In this document: positions 7,609 through 15,322 of the stretch, in pieces
How positions within the stretch are numbered: position 1 is the first letter of the stretch
How the letters are laid out: the number at the start of each line of letters is the position of its first letter
Source: an uncultured Eubacteriales bacterium
GTDB taxonomy: Bacteria > Bacillota > Clostridia > Oscillospirales > Butyricicoccaceae
Assembly (NCBI GenBank): GCA_905199135.1
Contig: CAJKFC010000008.1
Location: 1-33,371, forward strand
DNA: 33,371 nt
Direction of reading: 5' to 3'
Made by a program: the position numbers and the translations under genes
Notes under the pieces: generated by a model
The model's database searches: none
Told to the model about the DNA's origin: nothing
Seen by the model: the letters and a program-made list of their open reading frames with translations, nothing else

Positions 7609-7805
7609 TCACCCTCACCCACGGGGGAGTGATATATTTTGGCTGCACCGTATAATCCAACACCCCCGGAAGGGCGGTTAATTTAATGAGGCTTAAAATC
7701 CAGTATATAAAGGAATATTTAGAGCGCAATAATACACCCCCATATGAGGGGGGTGTATTTTTTGAAAATCATAATTATTACCACCCAAGGGGAGGGTTAT
7801 ATTTT
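7609..7805. repeat. Cluster of C/G-rich imperfect palindromes
   Basis: Between groEL and nth, about 200 bases hold three similar units: a C-rich arm, a G-rich arm, then an AT-rich tail. They lie near 7609-7640, 7731-7763 and 7779-7805. The middle one is a perfect 11-bp hairpin: AATACACCCCC (7731-7741) and GGGGGTGTATT (7749-7759), followed by six T. The first and third share GGGGAG/GGGAGG followed by TATATTTT. I see no gene here. They may be a diverged intergenic repeat family; the outer two are weak. Confidence 0.4.
7731..7763 (+). terminator. Strong hairpin with T tract between groEL and nth
   Basis: A perfect 11-bp stem with a 7-base loop is followed by TTTTTT on the plus strand. Its T tract points toward nth, so it can act as a second terminator for plus-strand transcription and block it from running antisense into nth. 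The stem may also help end nth transcripts, but no T tract faces that way. Confidence 0.6.
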
Positions 7806-8423
7806 CTTTCCTGTTTTGCAAAGGTCTTTCAAAAAGCATTCGGTGCATTTGGGCGACCTCGCCGTACATATATCTCTGCCGAAATGTACGAGACGATGAC
7901 AGAAATCATTCTGTTCCTTCGGAGGAATTATTTTCTTGAGCTGAATCTCAACTTTGTGAGGATCTTTGGAATCGGCAAGCCCCAGCTTGTTGGATATTCT
8001 TATGCAGTGAGTATCGGCCACTATGGCAGGCTGGCCGTATATATCACCCAAAATCAAATTGGCCGTCTTTCGGCCTACACCCGGGAGGGAGAGCAGATCT
8101 TCCATATTGTCTGGCACCTTTCCGCCGAACTTTTCCAACAGCATTATGGCGGCATTCTTGATGTCGGCGCCCTTTACGCTGTAAAAGCCGCAGGGCTTTA
8201 CTATGGCTCGTATTTCGTCCACATCAGCCGCTGCAAACTCTTCAAGAGTCTTATATCTGTCAAAAAGGATAGGGGTTATCATATTGACCCTTGCGTCGGT
8301 ACACTGGGCCGAAAGCCTTACGGCAAAGAGCAGCTCATAATCTTTTACATGTGTAAGCTGACAGTTTGCTTCGTAGTGCTGTTTCAATCTTTCGATAATT
8401 TCAAGTATATTCTTTTTAGTCAT
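7797..8423 (-). CDS. nth: Endonuclease III, DNA glycosylase/AP lyase
   Basis: From the ATG at 8423 (GGAGAAG upstream) the protein is 208 residues, the usual length. It removes oxidised pyrimidines from DNA and cuts the abasic site in base-excision repair. The helix-hairpin-helix LPGVGRKTAN (113-122) includes the catalytic Lys119, and VADTH contains the catalytic Asp137. Four cysteines, C186, C193, C196 and C202, have the exact C-x6-C-x2-C-x5-C spacing of the [4Fe-4S] cluster. The stop-free frame runs further upstream, but that part overlaps the divergent CPBP gene and lacks family similarity. It is a single-gene minus-strand unit inside plus-strand neighbours. Confidence 0.97.
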   Translation of the reverse strand: MTKKNILEIIERLKQHYEANCQLTHVKDYELLFAVRLSAQCTDARVNMITPILFDRYKTLEEFAAADVDEIRAIVKPCGFYSVKGADIKNAAIMLLEKFGGKVPDNMEDLLSLPGVGRKTANLILGDIYGQPAIVADTHCIRISNKLGLADSKDPHKVEIQLKKIIPPKEQNDFCHRLVHFGRDICTARSPKCTECFLKDLCKTGKKI

Positions 8424-8459
8424 AGGCTTCTCCGTTTTTTCTTTATAATAACATATTTG

Positions 8460-8488
8460 TTGAAAAAAATCAAAAAATATTATATAAT
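8460..8488 (+). promoter_or_regulatory. Predicted promoter of the CPBP protease gene
   Basis: TTGAAA (8460-8465) and TATAAT (8483-8488) are spaced by 17 bases. The start point would fall near 8495, leaving a leader of only about 11 bases before the TTG. Confidence 0.7.
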
Positions 8489-8505
8489 ATATCGGGGTGA
8501 TAAGA

Positions 8506-9330
8506 TTGAAAAAATTTTTAAGCTTTATTTCGGTATTTATATACTGCGCTCTGTTTTTCGGAATACAGGCTTCGGTGTTTTTCGCCGTTTCATATATGAA
8601 TTTTCTCAAAGCTGTCCAGGTAGATCCGGCACTTGGATTTGCAGAGTATACCGTGGCGTTTACCTCGAAATATGCCGCCGAGCTTCTGGTGGTTTCTTCG
8701 GTAGTAACTCTTCTGGTTTTATACATAATATCTCTTTTCAGAAAAGAAAGATTCGGTACATATATATACTGGGGCAAAAAGCTGCCTGCAAAAATTCTCC
8801 CGTCTCTGGCCGAGCTGGGCATAGGGGCAAATTTCTGGATAGCCTATGTAATAAGTTCGGTAGATTTCGGCGCAGAACATTCGCAGTACTATGCGGACGC
8901 CTCGGCTTCGTTGGAAAACGCCTCTAATATATTTGTATATATTGCGGCGGTGGCAATTTTGGCGCCCATAGTCGAGGAAATACTGTTCAGGGGCATTATA
9001 CTCAAAAGATCAATGTCTCTTCTGCCGCCTCTAATGGCAGTGTTCTTTCAGGCGGTGATTTTCGGACTCATGCATTCAGGTCTCATATGGTTTCTGTACG
9101 CCGCATTTATGGGTATTATTTTGGGATACACCCGCATGTGCCTTTCTTCGCTGGCATCGAGCATGGCTGTGCACATCTTATTTAACGCATCGTCGGTGCT
9201 TCTCGGAGTATTTGAAGCCCTGCTCATAGCTGCCGGTCTGTCCTCGTTCTATATTTTGCCGACAGGGCTGTTTCTCACCGTAGACGCTCTCATAAGAATA
9301 GCAAAGTTTGAGAAGATGAATGACAAATAA
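8506..9330 (+). CDS. CPBP-family intramembrane metalloprotease
   Basis: This multi-spanning membrane protein carries the three CPBP (Abi / Rce1-like) motifs: EEILFRG (Glu-Glu and Arg), FGLMH (His) and HILFN (His, Asn). These residues form the metal site of the protease core. Members cleave prenylated proteins or peptides, or serve in bacteriocin self-immunity; the substrate here is unknown. The TTG at 8506 is chosen because GGTGAT lies 5 bases before it, while the in-frame GTG at 8497 has no ribosome site and would sit about 2 bases after the predicted transcription start. It is divergent from nth and is followed by a separate promoter at 9336. Confidence 0.88.
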   Translation: MKKFLSFISVFIYCALFFGIQASVFFAVSYMNFLKAVQVDPALGFAEYTVAFTSKYAAELLVVSSVVTLLVLYIISLFRKERFGTYIYWGKKLPAKILPSLAELGIGANFWIAYVISSVDFGAEHSQYYADASASLENASNIFVYIAAVAILAPIVEEILFRGIILKRSMSLLPPLMAVFFQAVIFGLMHSGLIWFLYAAFMGIILGYTRMCLSSLASSMAVHILFNASSVLLGVFEALLIAAGLSSFYILPTGLFLTVDALIRIAKFEKMNDK

Positions 9331-9335
9331 AAAGC

Positions 9336-9364
9336 TTGTGTTAAAGGCCGATATAGTGTATAAT
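9336..9364 (+). promoter_or_regulatory. Predicted promoter of the long housekeeping operon
   Basis: TTGTGT (9336-9341) and TATAAT (9359-9364) are spaced by 17 bases. It lies just after the CPBP stop and 33 bases before the first gene of the 15-gene run. Confidence 0.65.
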
Positions 9365-9396
9365 ATAAGGGTTAAAATAAAAATTTGAGGTTGTTT

Positions 9397-10113
9397 ATGA
9401 AACAGAAAATAATGTCCGTCAATTTTGACAATGTCAATATGGACGAGGCTCTGAATATAGCTTTCAAGGCGGCGGAAGATGGCAGAAAATGCATGGTCGT
9501 CACTCCCAACGCCGAGATTGCCTATATGGCCGAAAAAGACAAAAAGCTTCTCGATATTATAAACGGAGCAGGTCTTGTGCTTCCCGACGGAGTGGGTGTT
9601 ATTCTCGCTTCCAAAATCATCGGCAAGCCGCTAAAACAAAAGGTGGCAGGCGTCGAGTTCGCCGAATCTCTTTTGTCAAAATACAGCGGTCCCGTCTATC
9701 TTTTGGGAGGAAAACCGGGGGTAGCCGCCACGGCCAAAAGCAATCTCGAAAAGAAATATCCCGGCTGCAATATAGTCGGCGTAAATGACGGATATTTCAA
9801 AAATGCCGACGAAGTGATAGAAAAAATCAATCAAAGCGGGGCAAAGGTGCTTTTTGTCTGCTTAGGCGCTCCCAAACAGGAATTTTTTATACACGAAAAT
9901 ATGTCAAAGCTTTCGCCGTCGGTTATAGCAGGTCTGGGCGGCAGCCTCGATGTATTTGCAGGAACTGCCAAGAGAGCTCCCGACATATTTATAAAGCTCG
10001 GTCTCGAGTGGTTTTACAGGCTTTTGAAACAGCCATCAAGAATAAAGCGCATGTCGGTCCTGCCTTTGTATGTTCTTAAAAGCGTAAAGTACAAGCTGTT
10101 CGGAGGAAAATAA
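9397..10113 (+). CDS. WecG/TagA/CpsF-family glycosyltransferase
   Basis: The 238-residue protein has the WecG/TagA family motifs in order: TPNAEIAYMAEKD (about 36-48), DGVGVILASKIIG, VAGVEFAE, LLGGKPGVAATA, NDGYF, LFVCLGAPKQEFFI, and the C-terminal arginine-rich GLEWFYRLLKQPSRIKR. Family members transfer N-acetylmannosamine or a related sugar onto lipid-linked GlcNAc at the inner membrane surface, the committing step for wall teichoic acid or a similar polymer. The ATG at 9397 is preferred over the in-frame TTG four codons upstream, because TGAGG stands 6 bases before it. It is the first gene of the long operon and overlaps thyX by one base. Confidence 0.92.
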   Translation: MKQKIMSVNFDNVNMDEALNIAFKAAEDGRKCMVVTPNAEIAYMAEKDKKLLDIINGAGLVLPDGVGVILASKIIGKPLKQKVAGVEFAESLLSKYSGPVYLLGGKPGVAATAKSNLEKKYPGCNIVGVNDGYFKNADEVIEKINQSGAKVLFVCLGAPKQEFFIHENMSKLSPSVIAGLGGSLDVFAGTAKRAPDIFIKLGLEWFYRLLKQPSRIKRMSVLPLYVLKSVKYKLFGGK

Positions 10114-10874
10114 TGCTCAAAGTAAAACTCATTTCACATACACCACAGCCCGAAAAGCTGATAGCCGCGGCGGCAAAGTTCTGCTATTCTCCCGCCGATA
10201 CCGAAACCATAATGGACAGGCTCGACGATGAGGCCGTCGGAAACTTTCTCTCCATGCTTATGGAGATAGGTCACGAAAGCCCCATAGAGCACGCAAGTTT
10301 TACATTTGCCGTAGAGGGCGTGTCGAGAACTCTTTTGGCTCAGCTCACAAGGCACAGAATAGCCTCTTACAGCGTACAATCCCAAAGATATGTCAAGGAA
10401 AACCACTTTTCATATATAATTCCTCCCGAGATAGAGCAGATCGAGGAGGCTCGCGCCATGTACATAAAGGCCATGGAGGACGATATGGAGACATACGAAA
10501 AGCTGTCGGCCATCCTCTATGAAAAGCACTTCAAGACTATGACAGACGAGGGAATGGACGAAAAGAACGCCAAAAAGGCTGCTCAGAAAAAGGCCATTGA
10601 GGACGCGAGATATGTTCTGCCCAATTCCTGCGAGACAAAAATAATGCTCACTATGAACGCCCGTTCGCTCTATAACTTCTTCAAACTGCGCGCCTGCAAC
10701 CGTGCCCAGTGGGAAATAAGAGAGCTGGCGTTTGAAATGTTCAGACAGTGCAGAGAAGTAGCTCCCGTCCTGTTTTCAAAGGCCGGGCCCTCATGCCTTT
10801 ACGGCCCCTGCAAAGAGGGCAAAATGACCTGCGGCAAAGCCGACGAAGTAAAGAAAAAATTCGGAGTAAAATAA
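10113..10874 (+). CDS. thyX: FAD-dependent thymidylate synthase ThyX
   Basis: This 253-residue enzyme makes dTMP from dUMP using FAD, NADPH and methylenetetrahydrofolate. The ThyX signature is intact: Arg80-His81-Arg82, then seven residues, then Ser90 (RHRIASYSVQSQR). The C-terminal part keeps the RACNRAQWEIRELA helix seen in the family. It starts at the ATG overlapping the preceding stop (TAATG), with GGAGG upstream. Thymidylate kinase follows 12 bases later, so two successive steps of dTTP synthesis are encoded together. No thyA is seen in the window. Confidence 0.97.
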   Translation: MLKVKLISHTPQPEKLIAAAAKFCYSPADTETIMDRLDDEAVGNFLSMLMEIGHESPIEHASFTFAVEGVSRTLLAQLTRHRIASYSVQSQRYVKENHFSYIIPPEIEQIEEARAMYIKAMEDDMETYEKLSAILYEKHFKTMTDEGMDEKNAKKAAQKKAIEDARYVLPNSCETKIMLTMNARSLYNFFKLRACNRAQWEIRELAFEMFRQCREVAPVLFSKAGPSCLYGPCKEGKMTCGKADEVKKKFGVK

Positions 10875-10886
10875 CGGAGATATATC

Positions 10887-11549
10887 ATGAAAGGCCAGCT
10901 TATTGTTTTGGAAGGCACCGACGGCAGCGGAAAATCCACCCAAAAGGAGCTTCTGATAAAAAAGCTCACGGAAAAGGGCGTGGATTTCAGAACCGTCACA
11001 TTCCCGAGATATTCCCACGAATCATCGGCTCTTGTAAGAATGTATTTGGGAGGCGAGTTCGGCTCGGCTCCCGATTCCGTGCCTGCCAAGACGGCATCTG
11101 TTCTTTATGCCGTCGACCGCTATGCATCTTTCAAAAAAGATTGGGAAGACTATTATAAAAACGGCGGAATCATCGTGTGCGACAGATACACCACTTCAAA
11201 CGCCGTACATCAGACCCCCAAGCTGCCTGAAGGCGAATGGTTTGATTTTACCGATTGGCTGTTTGACTTTGAGTACAGCGTAATGGGGATACCCGCGCCC
11301 GATATGGTGCTCTTTCTCGATATGCCGACCGAATATTCTCTGTCGCTGATTGAGAAAAGGCAGGGCGACAAGGGGGATATACACGAAAAAGATCACGAAT
11401 ATCTCGCGAGATGCCGCAAATGTGCCCTCAAAATATGCGAAAAATACGGATGGAAAAAGATAAGCTGTGTAGAGAACGGGCGCATCAAAGCAGCTGAAGA
11501 GATATCGAACGACATAGCAAAACTGGTACTCGAAAGAATCGGAATATGA
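10887..11549 (+). CDS. tmk: Thymidylate kinase
   Basis: The 220-residue P-loop kinase phosphorylates dTMP to dTDP. It shows EGTDGSGKST (P-loop, residues 9-18), a substrate-site FPRY motif, CDRYTTSN (the DRY/DRx signature, about 97-104), LFLDMP, and a short LID around EKRQGDKGDIHEKDHEY. It lies 12 bases behind thyX, which makes the substrate, and overlaps the next gene by 4 bases (ATGA). The C-terminal region is a little longer than in the E. coli enzyme. Confidence 0.95.
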   Translation: MKGQLIVLEGTDGSGKSTQKELLIKKLTEKGVDFRTVTFPRYSHESSALVRMYLGGEFGSAPDSVPAKTASVLYAVDRYASFKKDWEDYYKNGGIIVCDRYTTSNAVHQTPKLPEGEWFDFTDWLFDFEYSVMGIPAPDMVLFLDMPTEYSLSLIEKRQGDKGDIHEKDHEYLARCRKCALKICEKYGWKKISCVENGRIKAAEEISNDIAKLVLERIGI

Positions 11550-12460
11550 ATTTCAGAAAAATCACAATAGAAGACCGAGACGCTGTTCAAAGTCTTATGA
11601 ACACAGACCCTGAATTTATGAACGAGCGCAACTTCTCCGCCATATTTTTGTGGTCTGACTATTACAAGGGAAAGGTTTGTCTGGAAGATGATGCCTTTTA
11701 CTATTTCAACGAATATACCGACGGCGTGTTTTCCTTCGCCGTGCCTCTGACTTTAGGAAATGTCAGAGAAAAGTTTTTGAAAATTTTGGAATACGGAATT
11801 GAGAGCGGCAAAAAGCTTGTTCTCGGTTCGGTTTCTCAAAATCAGAAAGAATATTTGATAAGTGAATTCGGCGAGAACGCCTTTGATTTTACCGAGTCGA
11901 GAGACTCCATGGATTATATTTACAGATCCGAGGATCTCATGTGGCTCAAAGGCAAAAAGCTCTCTTCCAAGAGAAATCATATAAATAAGTTCCTATCACT
12001 CTATAATGACAGATGGACTTATGAAAAGGCCGATCTCAAAAGAGACAGAGAGGAAATTTTGGACTTTCAGAAAAAATGGTGCAAAACTCATAGAGGAACA
12101 GACTGCGAAAACCTCCCTGAGACGGTAGCGATAAAAAAGGCCATTGATTTTTCGGATGAGCTGGGATTTGTAGGCGGAATACTGAGGGTAGACGGACAGA
12201 CGGCTGCCTTTTCTTTGGGAAGAAAGGTTTCGGACAGTCTCTTCAATGTGGCCTTTGAAAAGGCTGATACAGATTTTCAGGGCTCATACGCCATGATAAA
12301 TCAACAGTTCGCCCAGGCCAATTTTGAGGGTATTCCATTCGTAAACAGGGAAGAGGATCTCGGAATAGAGGGTCTCAGAAAAGCCAAGCTTTCCTACTGT
12401 CCTTACAGACTGACGCTTAAATATACCGCGTCACTGAATCTCGACGCGATTTTAAAATGA
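11546..12460 (+). CDS. DUF2156-family (GNAT-fold) acyltransferase-like protein
   Basis: This 304-residue protein resembles the DUF2156 family, whose best known member is the catalytic part of phosphatidylglycerol lysyltransferase (MprF). Visible landmarks are LSSKRNHINKF in the middle, the acceptor-side GGILRVDGQTAAFSLG (about 208-223), and VNREEDLGIEGLRKAKLSYCP near the C-terminus, which marks the family. The fold is a tandem GNAT. There are no membrane segments, so unlike MprF it is soluble. It may transfer an aminoacyl or acyl group to a lipid or peptide, but the substrate is unknown. It overlaps tmk by 4 bases and a second GNAT gene follows 6 bases later. Confidence 0.8.
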   Translation: MNFRKITIEDRDAVQSLMNTDPEFMNERNFSAIFLWSDYYKGKVCLEDDAFYYFNEYTDGVFSFAVPLTLGNVREKFLKILEYGIESGKKLVLGSVSQNQKEYLISEFGENAFDFTESRDSMDYIYRSEDLMWLKGKKLSSKRNHINKFLSLYNDRWTYEKADLKRDREEILDFQKKWCKTHRGTDCENLPETVAIKKAIDFSDELGFVGGILRVDGQTAAFSLGRKVSDSLFNVAFEKADTDFQGSYAMINQQFAQANFEGIPFVNREEDLGIEGLRKAKLSYCPYRLTLKYTASLNLDAILK

Positions 12461-12466
12461 GGTAAT

Positions 12467-13276
12467 ATGATTCGTTACTCAAAAAACGACGACAAAATGT
12501 CGGTTCTTCAGCTTTTCAAAATCTGTTTTCCCGGTGAGGATAATTTTGCCGATTGGTTTTTTTCAGATGTTTTTCAGAGCGAAAACACTTTGGTATATGA
12601 AACAGACGGCAAAATTATCGCCGCATTGCAGACGATACCCGTAGAGCTGAAATACAGGGAAAAGACATATAAAAGCAGCTATCTCTACGGAGTGGGAACT
12701 CTTCCCGAATACCGCGGCAAAGGTGTTATGAAAGAGCTGATAGACTTCACTTTGGAGAAAGAGAAGAAAAACCTCATGGATTTTGCTGTTCTCATAGTTC
12801 AAAGTCAGTCTCTTTTGAATTATTATGAAAGATTTGGATTTAAAAGGCTGTTCGGTGTTTCAGAAAAAGAGATAACGGCCGAAAATCACAATTTGAAAAT
12901 ACTTGAGATGTCTGAAAAGGATTTTACAAAGACCGACAATATATATACATCTTCTGTTTCGGAACTGCTTCGTCCCATAAGAGACGAAAAACACTACAAA
13001 CGCCTTTTGGATTTATACCGAGACGGCTCATTCAAGTCGGTGGGCAAAGACGGCATGACGGCCTATTCTTTCGGATATTTCAAGGACGGAAAATATATCG
13101 CCTGTGAGTCTTTCGGAACTGACGCCGAAAGACTTGTGTCTCAAATTGCTTTTGAAAAAGGATTGGGTCTTTGTGAAATGTCGACACGAGGCTCTGATAA
13201 AATAATCGGCATGCTCAAAGAACTCAACACGAAATGCCCCGCAGACTGCGGATATATAAATTTACTTTTTAATTAG
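12467..13276 (+). CDS. GNAT-family N-acetyltransferase
   Basis: The protein is 269 residues. The N-terminal half is a GNAT domain with the acetyl-CoA loop GVGTLPEYRGKGVMKELI (about 75-92; Arg-x-x-Gly-x-Gly type). The shape with a second half of weaker similarity recalls the Eis-like or tandem GNAT group. The acceptor is not evident. TGAGGTA lies before the ATG. It is co-transcribed with the DUF2156 gene upstream (6-base gap) and a CPBP gene downstream. Confidence 0.85.
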   Translation: MIRYSKNDDKMSVLQLFKICFPGEDNFADWFFSDVFQSENTLVYETDGKIIAALQTIPVELKYREKTYKSSYLYGVGTLPEYRGKGVMKELIDFTLEKEKKNLMDFAVLIVQSQSLLNYYERFGFKRLFGVSEKEITAENHNLKILEMSEKDFTKTDNIYTSSVSELLRPIRDEKHYKRLLDLYRDGSFKSVGKDGMTAYSFGYFKDGKYIACESFGTDAERLVSQIAFEKGLGLCEMSTRGSDKIIGMLKELNTKCPADCGYINLLFN

Positions 13277-13287
13277 GAGTATTTATT

Positions 13288-14154
13288 TTGAAGGACAGGC
13301 TGAACATTCTGGCAGGTTTTCTGCCCTTATGCACAATGGCCATGCTTTTGATATCAAAAAGTCTTTTGGAATCGGGAACTATTCCGAAAACCTGGCAGAC
13401 TGTGATGGCCATTCAGATTTTTGTGTTTTTGGTACCGACGGTCGTCGGCTGCACAGTCAGCAGCAAGCTGTTTAAAAAGCTTCCGATACCTTGTAAATCA
13501 ATAAGTGTAAGGGAGATTATCTTTACACTTTTTTCGGGGCTTGCAATATCCCTTTTGGGATTTTGGGCCAACTTTACTGTGATTTCTGCATTGAAAATTT
13601 CCTCTGATTCGGGACAGTTTTCCGTGCCCGGAGCGCCCTGGTGGGTAGTTTTACTCATCAGTATCCTGATACCCGCGGTTTTTGAGGAAATACTTTTCAG
13701 AGGCGCCATGCAGAGCGCCCTCGCGGAATACGGCACAGCTGTTTCCATAATAGCCCCCGCCGTCTGTTTTTCTCTTATACATATAGATATCGCCAATATA
13801 GCCGGTTCCTTTATAGCCGGTCTCTTGTGCGGATATCTCACATATTCCTTCGGCTCAATTATTCCCGCAGTGCTCGTCCATATAATCTATAACTCATACT
13901 ATCTTATAATGGACTTTTTGGTGGACACCTACGAAGTGTTCGGACTTGTGCCTTATTTCTTCGTTACAAATATATTTTTATTTTTAATATTCTCATATTT
14001 TGCCCTGAGAGTTTTGGAAAAGCTCATACTGTCGGACAGGGTCAAAAGATTTGAAAAAAGCAGCATAGGAAATCTTATAAAATCAATACTCGGATCTCCC
14101 GGTGTTGTAATCCTTTTGCTCATCACCATAATGACAATCGCATACAGCGTATAG
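13288..14154 (+). CDS. CPBP-family intramembrane metalloprotease (second copy)
   Basis: This 288-residue membrane protein of about eight hydrophobic segments carries the CPBP motifs EEILFRGAM, FSLIHIDIAN and HIIYNSYY, supplying the Glu-Glu, Arg, His, His and Asn of the active site. It is only distantly similar to the CPBP protein at 8506. The start is TTG 13288, with AGGAG (13275-13279) 8 bases before it that overlaps the stop codon of the GNAT gene, so translation is probably coupled. Its substrate is unknown; the context with GNAT genes and mltG suggests envelope work. mltG follows 16 bases after the stop. Confidence 0.88.
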   Translation: MKDRLNILAGFLPLCTMAMLLISKSLLESGTIPKTWQTVMAIQIFVFLVPTVVGCTVSSKLFKKLPIPCKSISVREIIFTLFSGLAISLLGFWANFTVISALKISSDSGQFSVPGAPWWVVLLISILIPAVFEEILFRGAMQSALAEYGTAVSIIAPAVCFSLIHIDIANIAGSFIAGLLCGYLTYSFGSIIPAVLVHIIYNSYYLIMDFLVDTYEVFGLVPYFFVTNIFLFLIFSYFALRVLEKLILSDRVKRFEKSSIGNLIKSILGSPGVVILLLITIMTIAYSV

Positions 14155-14170
14155 CGTGAAAGGAGAAAAA

Positions 14171-15304
14171 ATGTCAGAAAACAGAGAATACCTTGAATAT
14201 GATGAAGACATTATCGAAGCTCCCAAGGCACCTCAGTATCCGCCGAGGAAGAGCAGGAGAAAGAAGAAAAAATCTTTTGCCGGAAAATTCAGTTACATAC
14301 TTTTTGTCCTCGGCGTGTCGTTTATTCTGTCGGGATTTATAATAATTACCGCCAACGATGTTTTCGCCCTTGTAAAGGATGAGACAAGCGTAATAATTGA
14401 CATTGAAGATGACAGCGTATCGGCAAAAGATGTGTCCAAAATTCTAAAGGAAAACGGTGTAATCAAATTTCCGTGGGCCTTCAGGCTGTATTCATCACTG
14501 AAGCATTACGATGAGTTCAAAAGCGGAAAGTTTGAGCTGGACACCAGCATGGACTACGGTCAAATTATAAATAATCTCATGCGTGTGTCCACATACACAG
14601 AAACTGTCGAGGTTACTATTCCGGAGGGCTATACATTGGCTCAGATCGCCGAGCTTATGGAAAACTCCATGGTGTGCAGCAAAGATGATCTTTTGGAGAC
14701 GGCCGCCACATATGAGTTCAAGCACGATTTCCTGCAGGATATCCCCATGGAGGAAAACCGTCTTGAGGGCTTCCTTTTCCCTGACACCTATGAGTTCTAT
14801 AAAAACGACAAGCCTGTCAATGTCCTCAATAAGATGCTCAATAACTTTGACTCCAAATACTCTGACGATTTACAGAAAGCGGTAGAGGAAACGGGATACT
14901 CTCTGTATGAGATAATCACCATAGCTTCCATGGTTGAACGCGAGGCTGTTCTTGCCAGTGAGCAGAGCACGATAGCGGGAGTTATAATGAATCGTCTTAA
15001 TGACAGCGCCGACTTCCCGTATCTCAATATAGACGCTACGGTGCAGTACGCATTGGGCGAGCATAAATCTGCCCTTACAAGCGAAGACCTCAAAGTAGAC
15101 AGCCCCTATAACACATACATCTATAAGGGTCTGCCCAAGGGTCCTATATGCAATCCCGGTATGGGAGCAATTTTGGCATCCATAAATCCTGAAAGCCACA
15201 ATTACTACTATTATGTAGCCAGCGGCGATGAATCGGGAAGCCATATCTTCTCCAAGACTTTGGAAGAGCACAACCAGGCCCGCGAGTCTGTAAAGCAAAA
15301 CTAA
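14171..15304 (+). CDS. mltG: Endolytic murein transglycosylase MltG
   Basis: From the ATG at 14171 (AAAGGAG 5 bases upstream) the protein has 377 residues; the in-frame GTG five codons earlier lies before the ribosome site. A charged cytoplasmic tail (to about residue 40, with a Lys/Arg run) precedes one membrane helix at about 41-61. The YceG/MltG domain follows, with the catalytic Glu in the ASMVEREA motif (about residue 256), TIAGVIMNRL, and a C-terminal PGMGAILASINP signature. MltG cuts nascent glycan strands on the outer face of the membrane and so helps set peptidoglycan chain length. Confidence 0.96.
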   Translation: MSENREYLEYDEDIIEAPKAPQYPPRKSRRKKKKSFAGKFSYILFVLGVSFILSGFIIITANDVFALVKDETSVIIDIEDDSVSAKDVSKILKENGVIKFPWAFRLYSSLKHYDEFKSGKFELDTSMDYGQIINNLMRVSTYTETVEVTIPEGYTLAQIAELMENSMVCSKDDLLETAATYEFKHDFLQDIPMEENRLEGFLFPDTYEFYKNDKPVNVLNKMLNNFDSKYSDDLQKAVEETGYSLYEIITIASMVEREAVLASEQSTIAGVIMNRLNDSADFPYLNIDATVQYALGEHKSALTSEDLKVDSPYNTYIYKGLPKGPICNPGMGAILASINPESHNYYYYVASGDESGSHIFSKTLEEHNQARESVKQN

Positions 15305-15322
15305 TTCACATAAGAGGTTAAA

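Noticed and set aside
5853..7622. 589-codon open frame on the minus strand across groEL
   Set aside because: It is the antisense shadow of groEL. Strong codon bias in groEL removes stops on the other strand; the translated Cys/Leu-rich sequence resembles no protein family and has no ribosome site.
7600..7800. A CRISPR array in the repeat-rich gap
   Set aside because: The units are imperfect hairpins of different spacing, with no identical repeats and no cas genes.
7686..8927. 413-codon plus-strand open frame across nth and the CPBP start
   Set aside because: It is antisense to the clear endonuclease III gene and runs into the CPBP gene in another frame; it shows no domain.
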